This document shows positions 32,748 to 42,943 of a DNA stretch of 64,000 nucleotides, piece after piece. The notes under the pieces were generated by a model. That model worked only from the letters and a program-made list of their open reading frames with translations, made no database searches and was not told the DNA's origin. Within the stretch, counting starts at the first letter, position 1; each line of letters begins with the position of its first letter. The translations under genes were made by a program, and so were the position numbers. Origin of the DNA: Bacillus sp. SA1-12 (lineage in GTDB: Bacteria; Bacillota; Bacilli; Bacillales; Bacillaceae); contig NZ_LATZ01000015.1 in assembly GCF_000981385.1 (NCBI RefSeq), positions 1 to 64,000 of the forward strand. The letters are read 5' to 3'.

Positions 32748-33248
32748 ATGACTTATGGATACTCGAGTTATTATCCAAACGATTATTATGATGGTTTTTA
32801 CCCATCTTCCACGATGCGGGCCAGTGCCACACAGCAACAACAGCAACAACAGCAACAACAACAGCAACAACAACAACAAGGCGGTTTTATGCATTCTGGA
32901 CCCACATTTGCCGCACCAGTGGTTCCGTTCGGGACTGGGCAGCAAATGCAACTCCCGGCAGGCACGATGGAAGAATCATTTATCGAAAATATCCTGCGTT
33001 TCAACAAAGGTAAGATCGGGACATTCTACTTTACTTACCAAGGTAACAACAAATGGAATGCGATGGTTTACCGCGGACGCGTAGAAACGGCTGGTCGTGA
33101 TCACCTCATCATCAGCGACCCGTCCACGGGCAAACGCTACCTGCTGATGATGGCAAATCTCGACTGGGTAGAATTCGGGGAACAAATTAACTATCCTCAA
33201 GCGCAAATTAGTCCGCAAGTCGAGGCGTCCTTGACGACATCGGATTGA
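32748..33248 (+). CDS. gerQ: Spore coat protein GerQ
   Basis: A 166-residue coat protein needed to place CwlJ in the spore. It begins with a Tyr-rich segment (MTYGYSSYYPNDYYDGFYP), then a run of 16 glutamines (codons 32832-32879, CAA and CAG mixed). The conserved GerQ domain follows (MEESFIENILRFNKGKIGTF, YQGNNKWNAMVYRG, GRDHLIISDPSTGKRYLL, LDWVEFGEQI). In B. subtilis GerQ is crosslinked by transglutaminase through lysines. The long Gln run here could supply the Gln partners, though that is inference. Start ATG with AAGGAGCTG upstream, same operon as cwlJ, terminator after. Confidence 0.92.
   Translation: MTYGYSSYYPNDYYDGFYPSSTMRASATQQQQQQQQQQQQQQQQGGFMHSGPTFAAPVVPFGTGQQMQLPAGTMEESFIENILRFNKGKIGTFYFTYQGNNKWNAMVYRGRVETAGRDHLIISDPSTGKRYLLMMANLDWVEFGEQINYPQAQISPQVEASLTTSD
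32832..32879 (+). repeat. gerQ: CAA/CAG microsatellite encoding polyglutamine
   Basis: Sixteen consecutive Gln codons (12 CAA, 4 CAG) within gerQ. The tract is slippage-prone in units of three, so its length may vary between strains without breaking the frame. Confidence 0.9.
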
Positions 33249-33261
33249 GCTTGCAGAACAA

Positions 33262-33306
33262 TAAAAACCCGCTTATTTCCTTTTGGGAAAATGAGAGGGT
33301 TTTTAT
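33262..33306 (+). terminator. Terminator of the cwlJ-gerQ operon
   Basis: AAAAACCC and GGGTTTTT bracket a second inner stem (CTTATTTCC with GGGAAAATGAG), giving a long hairpin ending in TTTTTATT. Confidence 0.8.
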
Positions 33307-33462
33307 TCGTTCTGACAAAAGGAATGGATAAGCAGTAATCATGATAAATACTGTTGTACGTTAGGGGTAAGTGCAGTAACAAGCAAATCAGTAAACACAT
33401 CGTGTGGTCTCTTCTCATTTCAAAGTAACAACATCGATACGTCCAAGTCTTTTTTACGATAC

Positions 33463-33635
33463 GTGGGCAAAAAGAAAAAGAATAAGAAAAAGAAAAACAA
33501 CAACAAAAAAAAAGCTTTTAACCCAAGTATAGAGAATAATACAGCTGCAGAGGAACAATGACAAAACCAAAAACCAAAGAGATGATAAATTCCCTCTGGA
33601 GCAGCAGTCCAAAACGGGCAGCAGTAACTGAATAG
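33463..33635 (+). CDS. Two tiny overlapping ORFs, lysine-rich (doubtful)
   Basis: From a GTG at 33463 a 32-codon frame begins VGKKKKNKKKKNNNKKKAF and ends at TGA 33559-33561. It overlaps as ATGA with a second 25-codon frame (MTKPKTKEMINSLWSSSPKR, AAVTE; 33558-33635). The basic composition resembles small spore or nucleic-acid-binding peptides. Ribosome sites are weak. I see no recognised family. Apart from this the 33307-33836 gap holds nothing clear. Confidence 0.2.
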
Positions 33636-33836
33636 ACAACTTTAACGTTTCATACACTTTGTGGGGAACGTTTTTTATGTTGAGTCCATCCTACAAATCT
33701 TTTAGCTTAGCAGAAAAGTAATAGTCAGACAAAATGGTAATGTTACAAAATATTTTTTTCAACGCTACTTTTCGTCTCATTTTTCCCTATATAGTCTATG
33801 AGAAGAATTTACGAAAAGAAGGGACAGTGATGATAA

Positions 33837-34793
33837 ATGGCAAAATTTCGTATGGTGCGTACTGAATTTTGGAGAGATGCAATGACTTTAGAGGAGATGT
33901 CACCAGAGGATAAGTATTTTTATATTTACCTACTGACAAATCCTAAAACGACGCAAATTGGCATCTTTCGAATTACCAAAAAAGAAATGGCGTTTGAATT
34001 AGGTTATTCGCTTGAGAGTGTACAAGCATTAATGGAACGATTCATAAAACATCATAGGTTAATCCGCTACAATCCAAAAACGAGAGAACTTGCCATTAAA
34101 AACTGGGGGAAATTTAACCTGCAAAAGGGTGGAAAACCTGTGATGGATTGTATTAAAAATGAATTAAAAGAAGTCGAGGATACTTCGCTTATTTCATATG
34201 TTTCCGAAGCGATTCCGAAAGAAGAAATTAGTCATCTATTTGAATCGTTTTGTCAACACGATGCAGAGATGAAAATGAGCCATCAAGTTGAACATGATCC
34301 ATATCCACATACTGAATGTGAGGAAGTGGAAGAGACTCACATAGCTTCTGAAACGAAACCAGAGCAAGAAGAAAAAGCTGTTAAACAAAATGCAGACAAT
34401 CATCCAGGCATAGAGGATCAATCAAAAATTCAAAACTCAAATGATGTCCAAGAAATCATCGAGTTCTGGGACAACAATGGATTTGGTCTATCAAACGTGA
34501 ATGCCAAAGAGCAGCTGCTTTCTTGGTTAGATGATTCCAGCTTTTTACAGCCTAAGGAGATAGTGTTAAAAGCCTTAGCTATAGCCTGTGCGAATAACAA
34601 GCGAAGGCTGAACTATGTCGTTGGGATTCTTAGAAACTGGGAAAATGAATCTTTATTGTCCATTGAAGAAATTGATTCTTATCAGGAAGACCAAAGCCCT
34701 GTTCATAAGCAAAAGCAAACAGAAGCGATTCCTGCTGGAAGAGCGATTCCGAGTGAATTTGTTTTTGATATAACTGCGGGTGAAGACGGGTGA
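33837..34793 (+). CDS. DnaD-domain replication protein (phage/plasmid-type initiator loader)
   Basis: A 318-residue protein. The N-terminal winged-helix part is RTEFWRDAMTLEEMSPEDKY, LLTNPKTTQIGIFRITKKEM, then SLESVQALMERFIKHHRL. It is followed by an acidic linker rich in Glu (about residues 150-205) and a C-terminal DnaD-like domain (IIEFWDNNGFGLSN, LLSWLDDSSF, VLKALAIACANNKRRLNYV with GILRNWENE). DnaD proteins help load the replicative helicase. Stand-alone copies such as this usually come from prophages or plasmids. No other phage genes are adjacent. Start ATG at 33837. Confidence 0.85.
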   Translation: MAKFRMVRTEFWRDAMTLEEMSPEDKYFYIYLLTNPKTTQIGIFRITKKEMAFELGYSLESVQALMERFIKHHRLIRYNPKTRELAIKNWGKFNLQKGGKPVMDCIKNELKEVEDTSLISYVSEAIPKEEISHLFESFCQHDAEMKMSHQVEHDPYPHTECEEVEETHIASETKPEQEEKAVKQNADNHPGIEDQSKIQNSNDVQEIIEFWDNNGFGLSNVNAKEQLLSWLDDSSFLQPKEIVLKALAIACANNKRRLNYVVGILRNWENESLLSIEEIDSYQEDQSPVHKQKQTEAIPAGRAIPSEFVFDITAGEDG

Positions 34794-34970
34794 GTATTGC
34801 GAAAGTAAATAAAATCTTATTTGTAAAATACTTGTGGATTTTTGTGACATAATTGGTTACTTATTTTTTTATTCCAATATAAATGGTCGATTTGTTCTAT
34901 TTCACTTTGTTCATTTAGCCTTTGAGCTTTTTAATGGCTGATTTATTAAACGTGAATCTAAATCATTCAA

Positions 34971-35002
34971 GATACTAGATAATAGTAGAATTATCTAGTA
35001 TC
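34971..35002. terminator. Perfect inverted repeat between convergent units
   Basis: GATACTAGATAAT (34971-34983) and ATTATCTAGTATC (34990-35002) form a perfect 13-bp stem with a six-base loop. It is AT-rich without a strong T-run. It lies between the DnaD gene (+) and the amidase fragment (-). Confidence 0.55.
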
Positions 35003-35029
35003 TATCTACTAAAATTTCTTAAGGATTAT

Positions 35030-35793
35030 TTACACATTCTCAGCAATACCGTCTAATTGAGGTTTTTTATTTTCCATTGGATTTGTGCTTTCATAAGCGT
35101 AGGCAAGATTTAAAATAGTTTGTTCATCAAATGCATTCCCAATAAATTGGATTCCGACTGGCATATTTTCGCTCAACCCGCAAGGAACGGATATGCTTGG
35201 AAGTCCTGTTAAATTAGCTGGGGATTGCAAGCGTATAAGTTCATCAGCAACATTGAATGGCTGATTGTTTAACATAGATAGTTCTTGTCCGATGTATGGT
35301 GCAGTAAATTGGAGAGTAGGGGCAACGATAGCATCAACGGGTTTTAAACATTTCTTTGAATTCATTTTTCATTTTGTAGCGGATTTGTTGGGCTTGGACA
35401 TACTCGACTCCGCTAGGCAGTTCACCTAATTCAAGTGAGAGACGTACATCGTTTCCAAAGTCTTCAGGACGTGTTTTCAAATTATTATGGTGGATGGCGC
35501 TTGCCTCTGCTAAAACCGTGATCATTTCAGCATAGTGAGCATTTAGGAGGCTTGGAAGTTTAATAGGTTTTATTTCTGCACCTAAGGCTTTTAGGGTTTC
35601 GATTGCTTTATTATAAAGGCTTTGAACTTCAGGATGAATATTCTTTAAGTAAAATGATTCCTCAATTCCAATTTTCATTCCTCTAATGTTTTCGGTTAAT
35701 CGATTGCTATAGGATAATACAGGCTTTTGAATAGTAGTCGGGTCATTTAGGTCATATCCGGCTATGAATTCTAGAAGAATAGCAGCTCCTCCG
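35030..35793 (-). pseudogene. Amidase (GatA-like) C-terminal fragment, frameshifted
   Basis: On the minus strand from about 35793 the frame reads AAILLEFIAGYDLNDPTT and RGMKIGIEESFYLKNIHPEV, then ITVLAEASAIHHNNLKTRPE, up to KNEFKEMFK. Here the frame shifts (near 35350) to KCLKPVDAIVAPTLQFTAPY and LTGLPSISVPCGLSENMPVG, then IQFIGNAFDEQTILNLAYAY. This is the C-terminal half of an amidase-signature enzyme. The catalytic Ser-Ser-Lys half is missing. Its 5' end is joined directly to the AraC fragment. It is inactive. Confidence 0.8.
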
Positions 35794-36380
35794 CATGTTG
35801 AATTCTTAATTGGAGTAAATACTGATAAGGAGACATTCCAGAATGTTTACGGAAAAGGACTGAAAATCGTGAAGGAGATAATCTTGCTCGTTTTGCCATA
35901 TCTTCAATTGTAATATTTTCCGATATGTGAAAAGAAAAATAGGGAGTTATCCAATTAAAATCTTCAGGACCCTTTTGAATAGGCTGAGTAGATTTTCCAT
36001 ATTTCTTCATTAATGAATAAATCAATTCATTTCCTAGATTTTGTGCTTCTAATAATCCTAGAGTATCACTAGATTGCCGCAGACAAATAATCTTCATTAA
36101 TTGCTCTCGGAACCAAACAGGATTTTCTGGCTGAAAATTTACTGGAACTATTAGTTCTGAAAAATCATTCAACCTTGGCTAGATTAATTGCTTAAAACTA
36201 GTAAGGTTAGTTTGACAAGCTTTTGTAGAGAAACGCTGTTCCCTTTTTGAATGATAAAAAATATCCATGTGAACATATGGTGTAATTGTGTTTGTTGTTC
36301 CCTTTCGTGCAACTAATTCATTGGGCTGAACTAAGCAAAAATCTCCTTTTGACAAAATATAGTCTTTGCCTTCCATAGTA
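35771..36380 (-). pseudogene. AraC-family regulator fragment with in-frame stop
   Basis: From about 36376 the minus strand encodes a cupin-type sensor part (EGKDYILSKGDFCLVQPNEL, YVHMDIFYHSKREQRF). A TAG at 36179-36181 follows, then the same frame continues (LNDFSELIVPVNFQPENPVW) into the first AraC HTH (ITIEDMAKRARLSPSRFSVL, FRKHSGMSPYQYLLQLRIQH). The second HTH is gone: after AEELL the sequence becomes amidase coding DNA in another frame. The N-terminus is also missing. Confidence 0.8.
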
Positions 36381-36740
36381 AACTCAGTTTATCTCATTTC
36401 AGCTTCTCTCCTCAAATTTCATGTAGCAAATTAAATCTTTTATTTTTTGCAGCCAGGAAAATAAAATCCACTATCAGCTATTTATGTATAATTGTGTGTT
36501 TTTGTGTACTTTTTAATAAAAACACAATAATTTACACGATATTCACAGAAAATTAATAATAATTGTGTATTATTTGTTTATACAATAGGTAATTTGTGTG
36601 AATGTGTTATATTTTATGCTGTTTTGAGGCGGCGTCTATTGTCATGTATTCCCCCAATTCTAGGAGGTGATGTTTCAAAATATCGACGTATCAGTATTAA
36701 AGTACCATTTCAGTTTAATGAGAGTAGTTGAAAGAGAAAA

Positions 36741-36935
36741 TCAAGGTACCAATATTGGAAACGAAAGGGGGATTTCCTTGACGAAAAATCTACTCTCATC
36801 CCGATCGATGGGAGGATACCCGCCATCCTTGTAAAGCGGGGCGACCTTCTCCAGCACAATGGAGTCGTCGATATAAATTATATAATCAATGAGTTCCCGA
36901 ATCAAAGTTTCGCTACGATTTTGTTTTTTACTCAA
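36741..36935 (-). pseudogene. Transposase N-terminal remnant (tentative)
   Basis: A 64-codon minus-strand frame reads MSKKQNRSETLIRELIDYI and SIVLEKVAPLYKDGGYPPID. The PLYKDGGxPPIDR pattern resembles the N-terminus of IS5/IS1182-type transposases. The DNA is more GC-rich than its surroundings. The remaining 36381-36740 stretch is AT-rich and shows nothing else. Confidence 0.35.
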
Positions 36936-36992
36936 TTTTACGAGCTTTCTGGACAGGCTCTTAAAATACTAAAAATATGGAGGTTTTCTGTA

Positions 36993-39778
36993 ATGAAAAG
37001 AATTTTATCCATTTCCCTCGTATTATCGATGATATTCGTTATGTTATCGACCACCGCAGACGCAGTTACAAACAATTCGGACGACAAAATCGTCAAAATC
37101 GACAATATGCAGCCAGTTTACGGCCAAACGATCACCGCAAGTGTGATCAAGGATAATGGTAATAAGCGCAAAAATGTAAAATTTCAATGGCAAGTACAGG
37201 AATCACGTATAAGCGATAAATATATTAATGTACGATCGGGTGGCAGTTCCAACAGCTACACTGTAAAGTTAAATGATATTGGTAAAAAATTGCGTGTTGT
37301 AGTTTCACTGCCAAATGGTGAGAGAAAAACTTCATTGCCCACGAACGCAGTATTAAATGCCAACCCCCTTATTGCATCGATGAAATTCGATAATAATTTA
37401 AAGGATGATGCAAATCAAGAGAACTTGGAAGGGAAAGGAAATTATAGTTATGTAGACGGTGTATTACCCGGGACCAAAGCTCTTCATTTAGAAAGCGGAG
37501 ACGGCAATTATGTCGGTACGAAGCATAACTTGAATTTTGGTAAAGACAGTTTTACCGTATCCTTCTGGTATAAGGGCGATACGAACAATAATCAGGTAAT
37601 ATTATCAAACAAGGATTTTACTAAGAGCTCTAACGAAGGCTGGGCGATTTATACATCAGCTAATTCGGTCAATATGAATTTAGGATTCCCGACCGCATCA
37701 GTAAAATTTGGGCGTGACACGTTTAATGCTTCCGATTGGCGTTACGTGACATTTGTTGTAGACAGAGATAAAATGCTCGGATCGTTGTATATTGATGGTT
37801 ACAAAATGACTGAAACATCACTGGGGATCGGAACTTTAGATACATCGAACCCATTAAATATAGGTAGTGACGGATTGGGCAAACATGGCGGTAATTCATT
37901 CGATATAGCTGATCTGAATGTTTGGAAAGATGCATTTAGCAGTGATGTAGTTCAAGCGAATTATAATAGTTACGCTGTAAATAAAGTAGATATGAAAGCA
38001 CTTAAAGACAAAATATCCGAAGCTAATAAAATAATAACAGGCGGTCGCGGCAAAGGCTTCAGCAAAACCGATTTTGATCATTTGAAAAAGGTTTTGAATA
38101 CGGCAACTACGGTTGCAATAACGCAAAAAGAAAAATTATATACACAGGAAACCATCAATTATTACGAACGTGAACTAAACAACGCCTTATTCATCTATCA
38201 AAAAAGTAATAAAACATTAACTCCCGCCGATTTAAATATGATTGTGGACAGTGATCCGGAAATCAGTAATAATCCCGATTCAATAGCGCGCATGGAAGAA
38301 AATTTCAGAAAAGAACTGAGAGTATTCCCGCAGGCCGACGTATTGTTTATTCCTGGCGACGTTACCGGCGGAAACAGAGCCGAAGAATATCTGTTTATGA
38401 ATGGTCTTACAGGCGTATACAATAAACTTAAAAATGAGGGCTTATTTGACAATACGAAGTTTTATATGGTAAGAGGCAATCATGATATGGGCGGCTCCGA
38501 AAAATTAATACCTATCGGTTCAGCAGGCGCGTGGAATGACTCAACGAATTCATACGATAACAATTTCTTTAACGATTCTTATAGGGTAAAGGTAAAAGGA
38601 TATAATATTGTAGGTTTTGACGGAAATTATAACAACAACAATACGGTGGCAAAAACCAACAATTTCCTCGACCAAATTACTAAAGAAGAGGATTACGATC
38701 CAACAAAACCCATATTTGTATCTTCTCACTTCCCTATAAGCGGAACCACATGGTCATCGGGATGGAGCAGTGCAGCAAGTAATAATGTAGGTAAATATAT
38801 TGCCGACAATAAATTGTCGCAGGTGGTATATCTGTCAGGTCATACGCATTACGACCCGACCGACGAACGTTCTCTCTATCAAGGTTCGGCTACGTATCTC
38901 GAAAGCGGTGGGACGTCATATTCAAGTTATATTGATGGCGGGCCGTACGGCGGATATATAGAAGGAGCTTATATCAAATACAATACCACACCTCGCATCG
39001 CGAATTTCTTAGAGGTTTACGGTCCAAAAATTATCATCAAACAGTATAATTTAAGTACAGATGAATTTGTAGGCATACCTTTTGTAGTAAACGTTGGTGA
39101 AGGCAAAGATGCTTTTACATATAGCAGGAATGATACAAGAGAAATCATAGCTCCGCAGTTTGAAGAGGGTATTAAGGTCGATTCCTACAAAAACAACGAA
39201 CTTGCTTTTACAATAAAGCAAGCAAATGACAATGTGCGCGTGTTGGAATATAATATTCAGCTTATCAACAAGCTCACGGGGAAAGTGGACAAATCGTTTA
39301 ACAGCCTTTCGCTGCCGCTAGACAAACCATTCGATGAATACAGACATTATAAGTTTACAGATTTGTCGCCGACTACTCCATATATACTCAGGGTTTTCGC
39401 CGACGATTCCATGTATAACCGTTCGTCGCAGGACATTGACATTGAGGCTCAAAGTGTTAATTTAAACAGCATCACTGCGCCTGCTGAATAACAGGGTTGA
39501 CAATCGGAACGGCGAAGACAGGGGTCGTCCTTGGATTGCCAAAGACAGCATCTTTAGATACCGATGTAGGCAGGGCGGATACCGATGTGACATGGAATGT
39601 AGATGCTTCAGACTATGATCCTACGGTAAAGACTGTACAGATCTTTACTGTAAATGGAACTTTATCTTTGCCATCTGGGGTGAAAAATCCCAATAACGTG
39701 CCTTTGACAGCAAGCATTAAAGTAACGGTTAATAAGAACCCTCAGTCTCAAGAGTCTCTTAGAGTAATAATAGAGTAA
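36993..39778 (+). pseudogene. Secreted LamG-metallophosphoesterase with C-terminal Ig-like domain, frameshifted
   Basis: The ATG at 36993 (GGAGG upstream) opens a signal peptide (ILSISLVLSMIFVMLSTTADA). A LamG/concanavalin-like domain follows at about residues 130-330 (SFTVSFWYKGDT, SLYIDGYKM). A calcineurin-type phosphoesterase comes next, with motifs VDSDPEI, IPGDVTGGN, RGNHDMGG, SSHFP and SGHTHYD. The frame stops at 39489-39491. One missing A in GAATAACAGGG (GAAATAACAGGG expected) restores reading into ITGLTIGTAKTGVVLGLP and a beta-sandwich to 39778. The stopped product still contains all catalytic motifs, so an 832-residue enzyme could be active. Motif I lacks the usual His (DxH). Codon use is more GC-rich than neighbouring genes, suggesting transfer, perhaps from a Paenibacillus-like donor. 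Confidence 0.8.
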
Positions 39779-39784
39779 ATCGTG

Positions 39785-39829
39785 TAAGCGACCTTATTAT
39801 TCTGTTTAGGATAATCAAGGTCGCTTTTT
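39785..39829 (+). terminator. Rho-independent terminator
   Basis: AAGCGACCTT (39786-39795) pairs perfectly with AAGGTCGCTT (39817-39826), then TTTTT. The stretch from here to 40359 shows no gene. Confidence 0.85.
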
Positions 39830-40359
39830 GTTGTTATAAAACCTCTGTTAATCAGTTTAAAAAAGCACATGTTATCACCAATCAAAAACATCCATTTACG
39901 ATAAATAGTTTTTGCTATATTACTAGAAATCATTGCAGTCTATATAGAAAGAAACTTACAAACAAATATATATACATTTTATTAAAAGTAGTGAATTAAC
40001 TAAAGTGACTGACAACATGCAAAAAGAGTGCAAGAAAAAGGAATGTTTTAGTCATATGTTTATGTTTGGGAGGCTTCAACAGGATCCTCATCTAAGGCTA
40101 AATAAAATTCGGATGGTATATCTATTTTAAGTTTGCGAGCGGATAAAAAGTGAAGAACATTCTTGCATTTTCTTAGACTTCCCGATAATGTTAGCTGTTT
40201 TAGGTCCTAGTGATATATTATCCAAGGTCGTTTATCGTCCTAAACAGACTACTGTTGACCTGGGAGTTTATAATAAGTATATATATTATGTAAATTTGTG
40301 CGAAAATGTGTTATATGTAGCATATACATTTGAAAAAGTTGGTGAAATCATTGTTAATG

Positions 40360-41115
40360 TATGATCGTCATGAAAAAGTTATGGAGCTATTACGAAAGAA
40401 TAAATCGTTACAAGTTTCTACTGTGACAAAGTTGTTTGGTGTTTCTACTGAAACTGTAAGAAGGGATTTAGAGTATTTAGAAAAGGAAGGTTATTTAAGA
40501 AGAGTACGCGGAGGAGCTGTATTAGATGAGGTTAACAGCATAGAAATGAACTTTACTTTACGAGAAACAAAGAACATCGAAGAGAAAAGGGAAATTGCTG
40601 AAATTGCTGCACGCTATGTATCAGAAGGTCAATCGATTGCATTAGACGTTAGTACAACAAATACGGAGTTTGCTAAGGCTTTAAAGAAAAAATTTCAACG
40701 TCTTACAGTACTAACCAATTCTTTAGTGATTGCTAATGAACTTGCTGAAATGCCTTATTACACTATTATATTACCTGGAGGTGTTCTTCGGAATGAAGAA
40801 TTATGCACGGTAGGGCATTTGGCAGCGGATTTCTTTAAAGGATTTCATATTGATTCATTTTTTATGAGTATAAGTGGTATATCATTATCTGAAGGGTTGA
40901 CGGATTATGGGATGGGGGAATATCAAGTAAAAATGAAGATGTTAGAGAGTTCTCGAAACTGTATTGTTTTAGCGGACAGCAGCAAATTCGATGTTGCTTC
41001 TCTATTAAAGGTTTGTCATTTTGATCGAATAGAACGTATTATTTCAGATTCTAAATTATCAAATAAGGTCTATCAAAAGTATACAAAAGAAGGAATTGAG
41101 ATTGTAAATCGGTAA
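40360..41115 (+). CDS. DeoR/GlpR family transcriptional regulator
   Basis: A 251-residue regulator. The N-terminal DeoR HTH is RHEKVMELLRKNKSLQVSTV and LFGVSTETVRRDLEYLEKEG followed by YLRRVRGGAV. The C-terminal DeoRC domain, a sugar-phosphate sensor, is ALDVSTTNTEFAKAL, ILPGGVLRNEELCTVG and VLADSSKFDV. Family members repress sugar or nucleoside catabolic genes. No partner operon is adjacent; the downstream phosphorylase fossil may have been a target. The ATG at 40360 is preferred (MYDRHEKV is the usual family start); a TTG at 40330 is an alternative. The ribosome site is weak. Confidence 0.87.
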   Translation, partial: YDRHEKVMELLRKNKSLQVSTVTKLFGVSTETVRRDLEYLEKEGYLRRVRGGAVLDEVNSIEMNFTLRETKNIEEKREIAEIAARYVSEGQSIALDVSTTNTEFAKALKKKFQRLTVLTNSLVIANELAEMPYYTIILPGGVLRNEELCTVGHLAADFFKGFHIDSFFMSISGISLSEGLTDYGMGEYQVKMKMLESSRNCIVLADSSKFDVASLLKVCHFDRIERIISDSKLSNKVYQKYTKEGIEIVNR

Positions 41116-41486
41116 TTGGAATACTATTACTGAGATAAAATGTTCAAATTACCTATCGTCATTTTTTAGTTGAAGTTGTAGAAAAAGAAGAGAAAGTAGT
41201 ATTTTTACTTTATTGTAAATACTGATTGATTATCAACAATGTGTAATATTGCGGTGAAAATATTGAAGCCACATTTTTAGCGCGTACCCCTCATACAGCA
41301 ACTAATAACATGAAATCTTAGAACATTCTGGGCAGGTATTATATGAAAATTATCAGGTTATATGGTAATAAAAAAGTCTAATCCACAAATTGAGGAAGGT
41401 ATAATAAACTTATGAAGGCGCATTCATTTAAGAAAAAACGAAGGGTGAGAATTTGTATGTTTCTAATGAAACCTGAAGGAATACTG

Positions 41487-41710
41487 TGATTGGGAATTAT
41501 AGTGGAGGAAAAGCTTTGCAAATGTTTATGGTGGTCCTATGGTTAGGAACATATCACATCAATTTGCTTCATTTGGAACGAAATTATTTATTCAGACAGT
41601 GTATTTTGTGGGCTTTCACTTGACGTTGAATATGAGATATTCTTATTGTTACAGAGGCAGAAATGTAAGATGGGGTATCTCAATGGTATTTACCATATAA
41701 CAAATCATAA
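41487..41710 (+). pseudogene. Nucleoside phosphorylase-like fossil (tentative)
   Basis: Two short stretches resemble the phosphorylase superfamily: VYGGPMVRNISHQFASFGTK followed by LFIQTVYFVG, then in another frame DILIVTEAEM-stop-DGVSQWYLPYNK. Frameshifts and stops break the rest. The remaining parts of 41116-41956 are AT-rich with no readable gene. Confidence 0.35.
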
Positions 41711-41765
41711 AACATCTAAATTAATTAAATAAACTTGTTAAGCTCAATAACGGTCTTCAGCAACT

Positions 41766-41800
41766 GAGCACAATTCTGCAGCAAGAATTGTGCTCTTTCT
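41766..41800 (+). terminator. Rho-independent terminator
   Basis: GAGCACAATTCT (41766-41777) pairs perfectly with AGAATTGTGCTC (41784-41795), then TTTCTTT. Confidence 0.85.
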
Positions 41801-41956
41801 TTATATTAATGCAATTTAAATAAACTCCAACACTTGATCAATGGTTTTGGCGTTATTGCTTCTCGTTTAGTCGTCATTTTGGTAACAATAATTATAAAAT
41901 AATATTCAATTTAAAAAGTTATTCTATAGTGGCGATAAATTAGGGATAAATGAAAT

Positions 41957-42943
41957 TCAAGGTCTTTGAAATGCTCCAGGAGGTTTTTCCATCCAACCTC
42001 TGTCAATCATTATATTAAATCCATCTTCCGCATATGTCATAACTTCAGTCAAGAGTTTAGAATAGTTAGCAGTTAAATCTCTTCTCATTGAAACAGACAA
42101 AGCATGTCCAAAATACGTAAAGCTCGTAGCGTTTAGTGTAGTAACCAAAAACATAATCAATTTTTCTGAAAATGGAGATACCTTTGAGTCTGTCACCTCC
42201 ATTTCAACAGGAACCGTCCCAAACAAATCTTCTTCTTTCAAAAGATTGTTTAAATAATAAATTTGCTTATTAGCTAAATCCTTCCCCCTTTCTAGGTACT
42301 GTTTGATTACTTTATCGTCCACGACTTGAATTAAGCCATATAATAAGAGTATTCCAAAATAATTTCTTTCAATATTAAAAAAAACCTCGGTAAGCTCCAT
42401 AGAATTAATCGGTCTTCTCTGACCAAACCACCCTGTCAAGAAAGATTGTTTTTCTACAAATTCAACTTTATGAGGATAAGGGATTTTTGGGGGGCGGTCA
42501 TAAATACCTTTTGATAACATACAGCGTACTGACTTCTTATAAAGTCCATTCATTGAATTTAGAATTTGAGAAAAAAGTTCAAGTACATCATCTCGTGCAA
42601 CGTTTGAAGTAAGAATACCGTAATTTAACAAGCCTATTCTGCTCATACCATATACAAAACTTAACGCATACAAATCATCAAATAGTGCAGGTGCTGAATA
42701 GTTAATATCTATGTCCGAAAATCCCTGAGGGATTGGAAACTTTTCTTCTTTAAATATATTTTCGATTTTTTTCATGTGCGTTTCCGAAAAGTTTAACGCT
42801 TCATTTACAATTGGAATGATTTCTTCATCTTTAAGATGTTGTAAAAAATGCTTAAAAAAACAAATAGAGGCACTATCATAAATATATGTACTCCACAAGC
42901 TCGCTATTTCTGTAGATGATAACTTGATGTTGGGATTTTCCAT
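41957..42943 (-). CDS. DUF3231 family protein
   Basis: A 328-residue protein of the DUF3231 family, built from two related helical halves (residues about 5-160 and 175-325), each a four-helix ferritin-like bundle. It opens LSSTEIASLWSTYIYDSASI, with HLKDEEIIPIVNEAL and HMKKIENIFKEEKFPIPQGF next. The second half repeats the pattern (SMELTEVFFNIERNYFGILL). It has no signal peptide. Function is not established; the family is common in spore formers and often duplicated. Start ATG at 42941-42943 with a weak GGGTGAACG site. It stands alone. Confidence 0.85.
   Translation of the reverse strand: MENPNIKLSSTEIASLWSTYIYDSASICFFKHFLQHLKDEEIIPIVNEALNFSETHMKKIENIFKEEKFPIPQGFSDIDINYSAPALFDDLYALSFVYGMSRIGLLNYGILTSNVARDDVLELFSQILNSMNGLYKKSVRCMLSKGIYDRPPKIPYPHKVEFVEKQSFLTGWFGQRRPINSMELTEVFFNIERNYFGILLLYGLIQVVDDKVIKQYLERGKDLANKQIYYLNNLLKEEDLFGTVPVEMEVTDSKVSPFSEKLIMFLVTTLNATSFTYFGHALSVSMRRDLTANYSKLLTEVMTYAEDGFNIMIDRGWMEKPPGAFQRP

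Noticed and set aside
32715..33084. Leu-rich, Cys-rich and Asn-rich frames over the gerQ glutamine tract
   Set aside because: They are other-frame readings of the CAA/CAG repeat. GerQ is well identified in its own frame.
36921..36992. Upstream extension of the phosphoesterase frame
   Set aside because: The GGAGG site and a normal signal peptide begin at the ATG 36993. The extension overlaps the transposase-like remnant.
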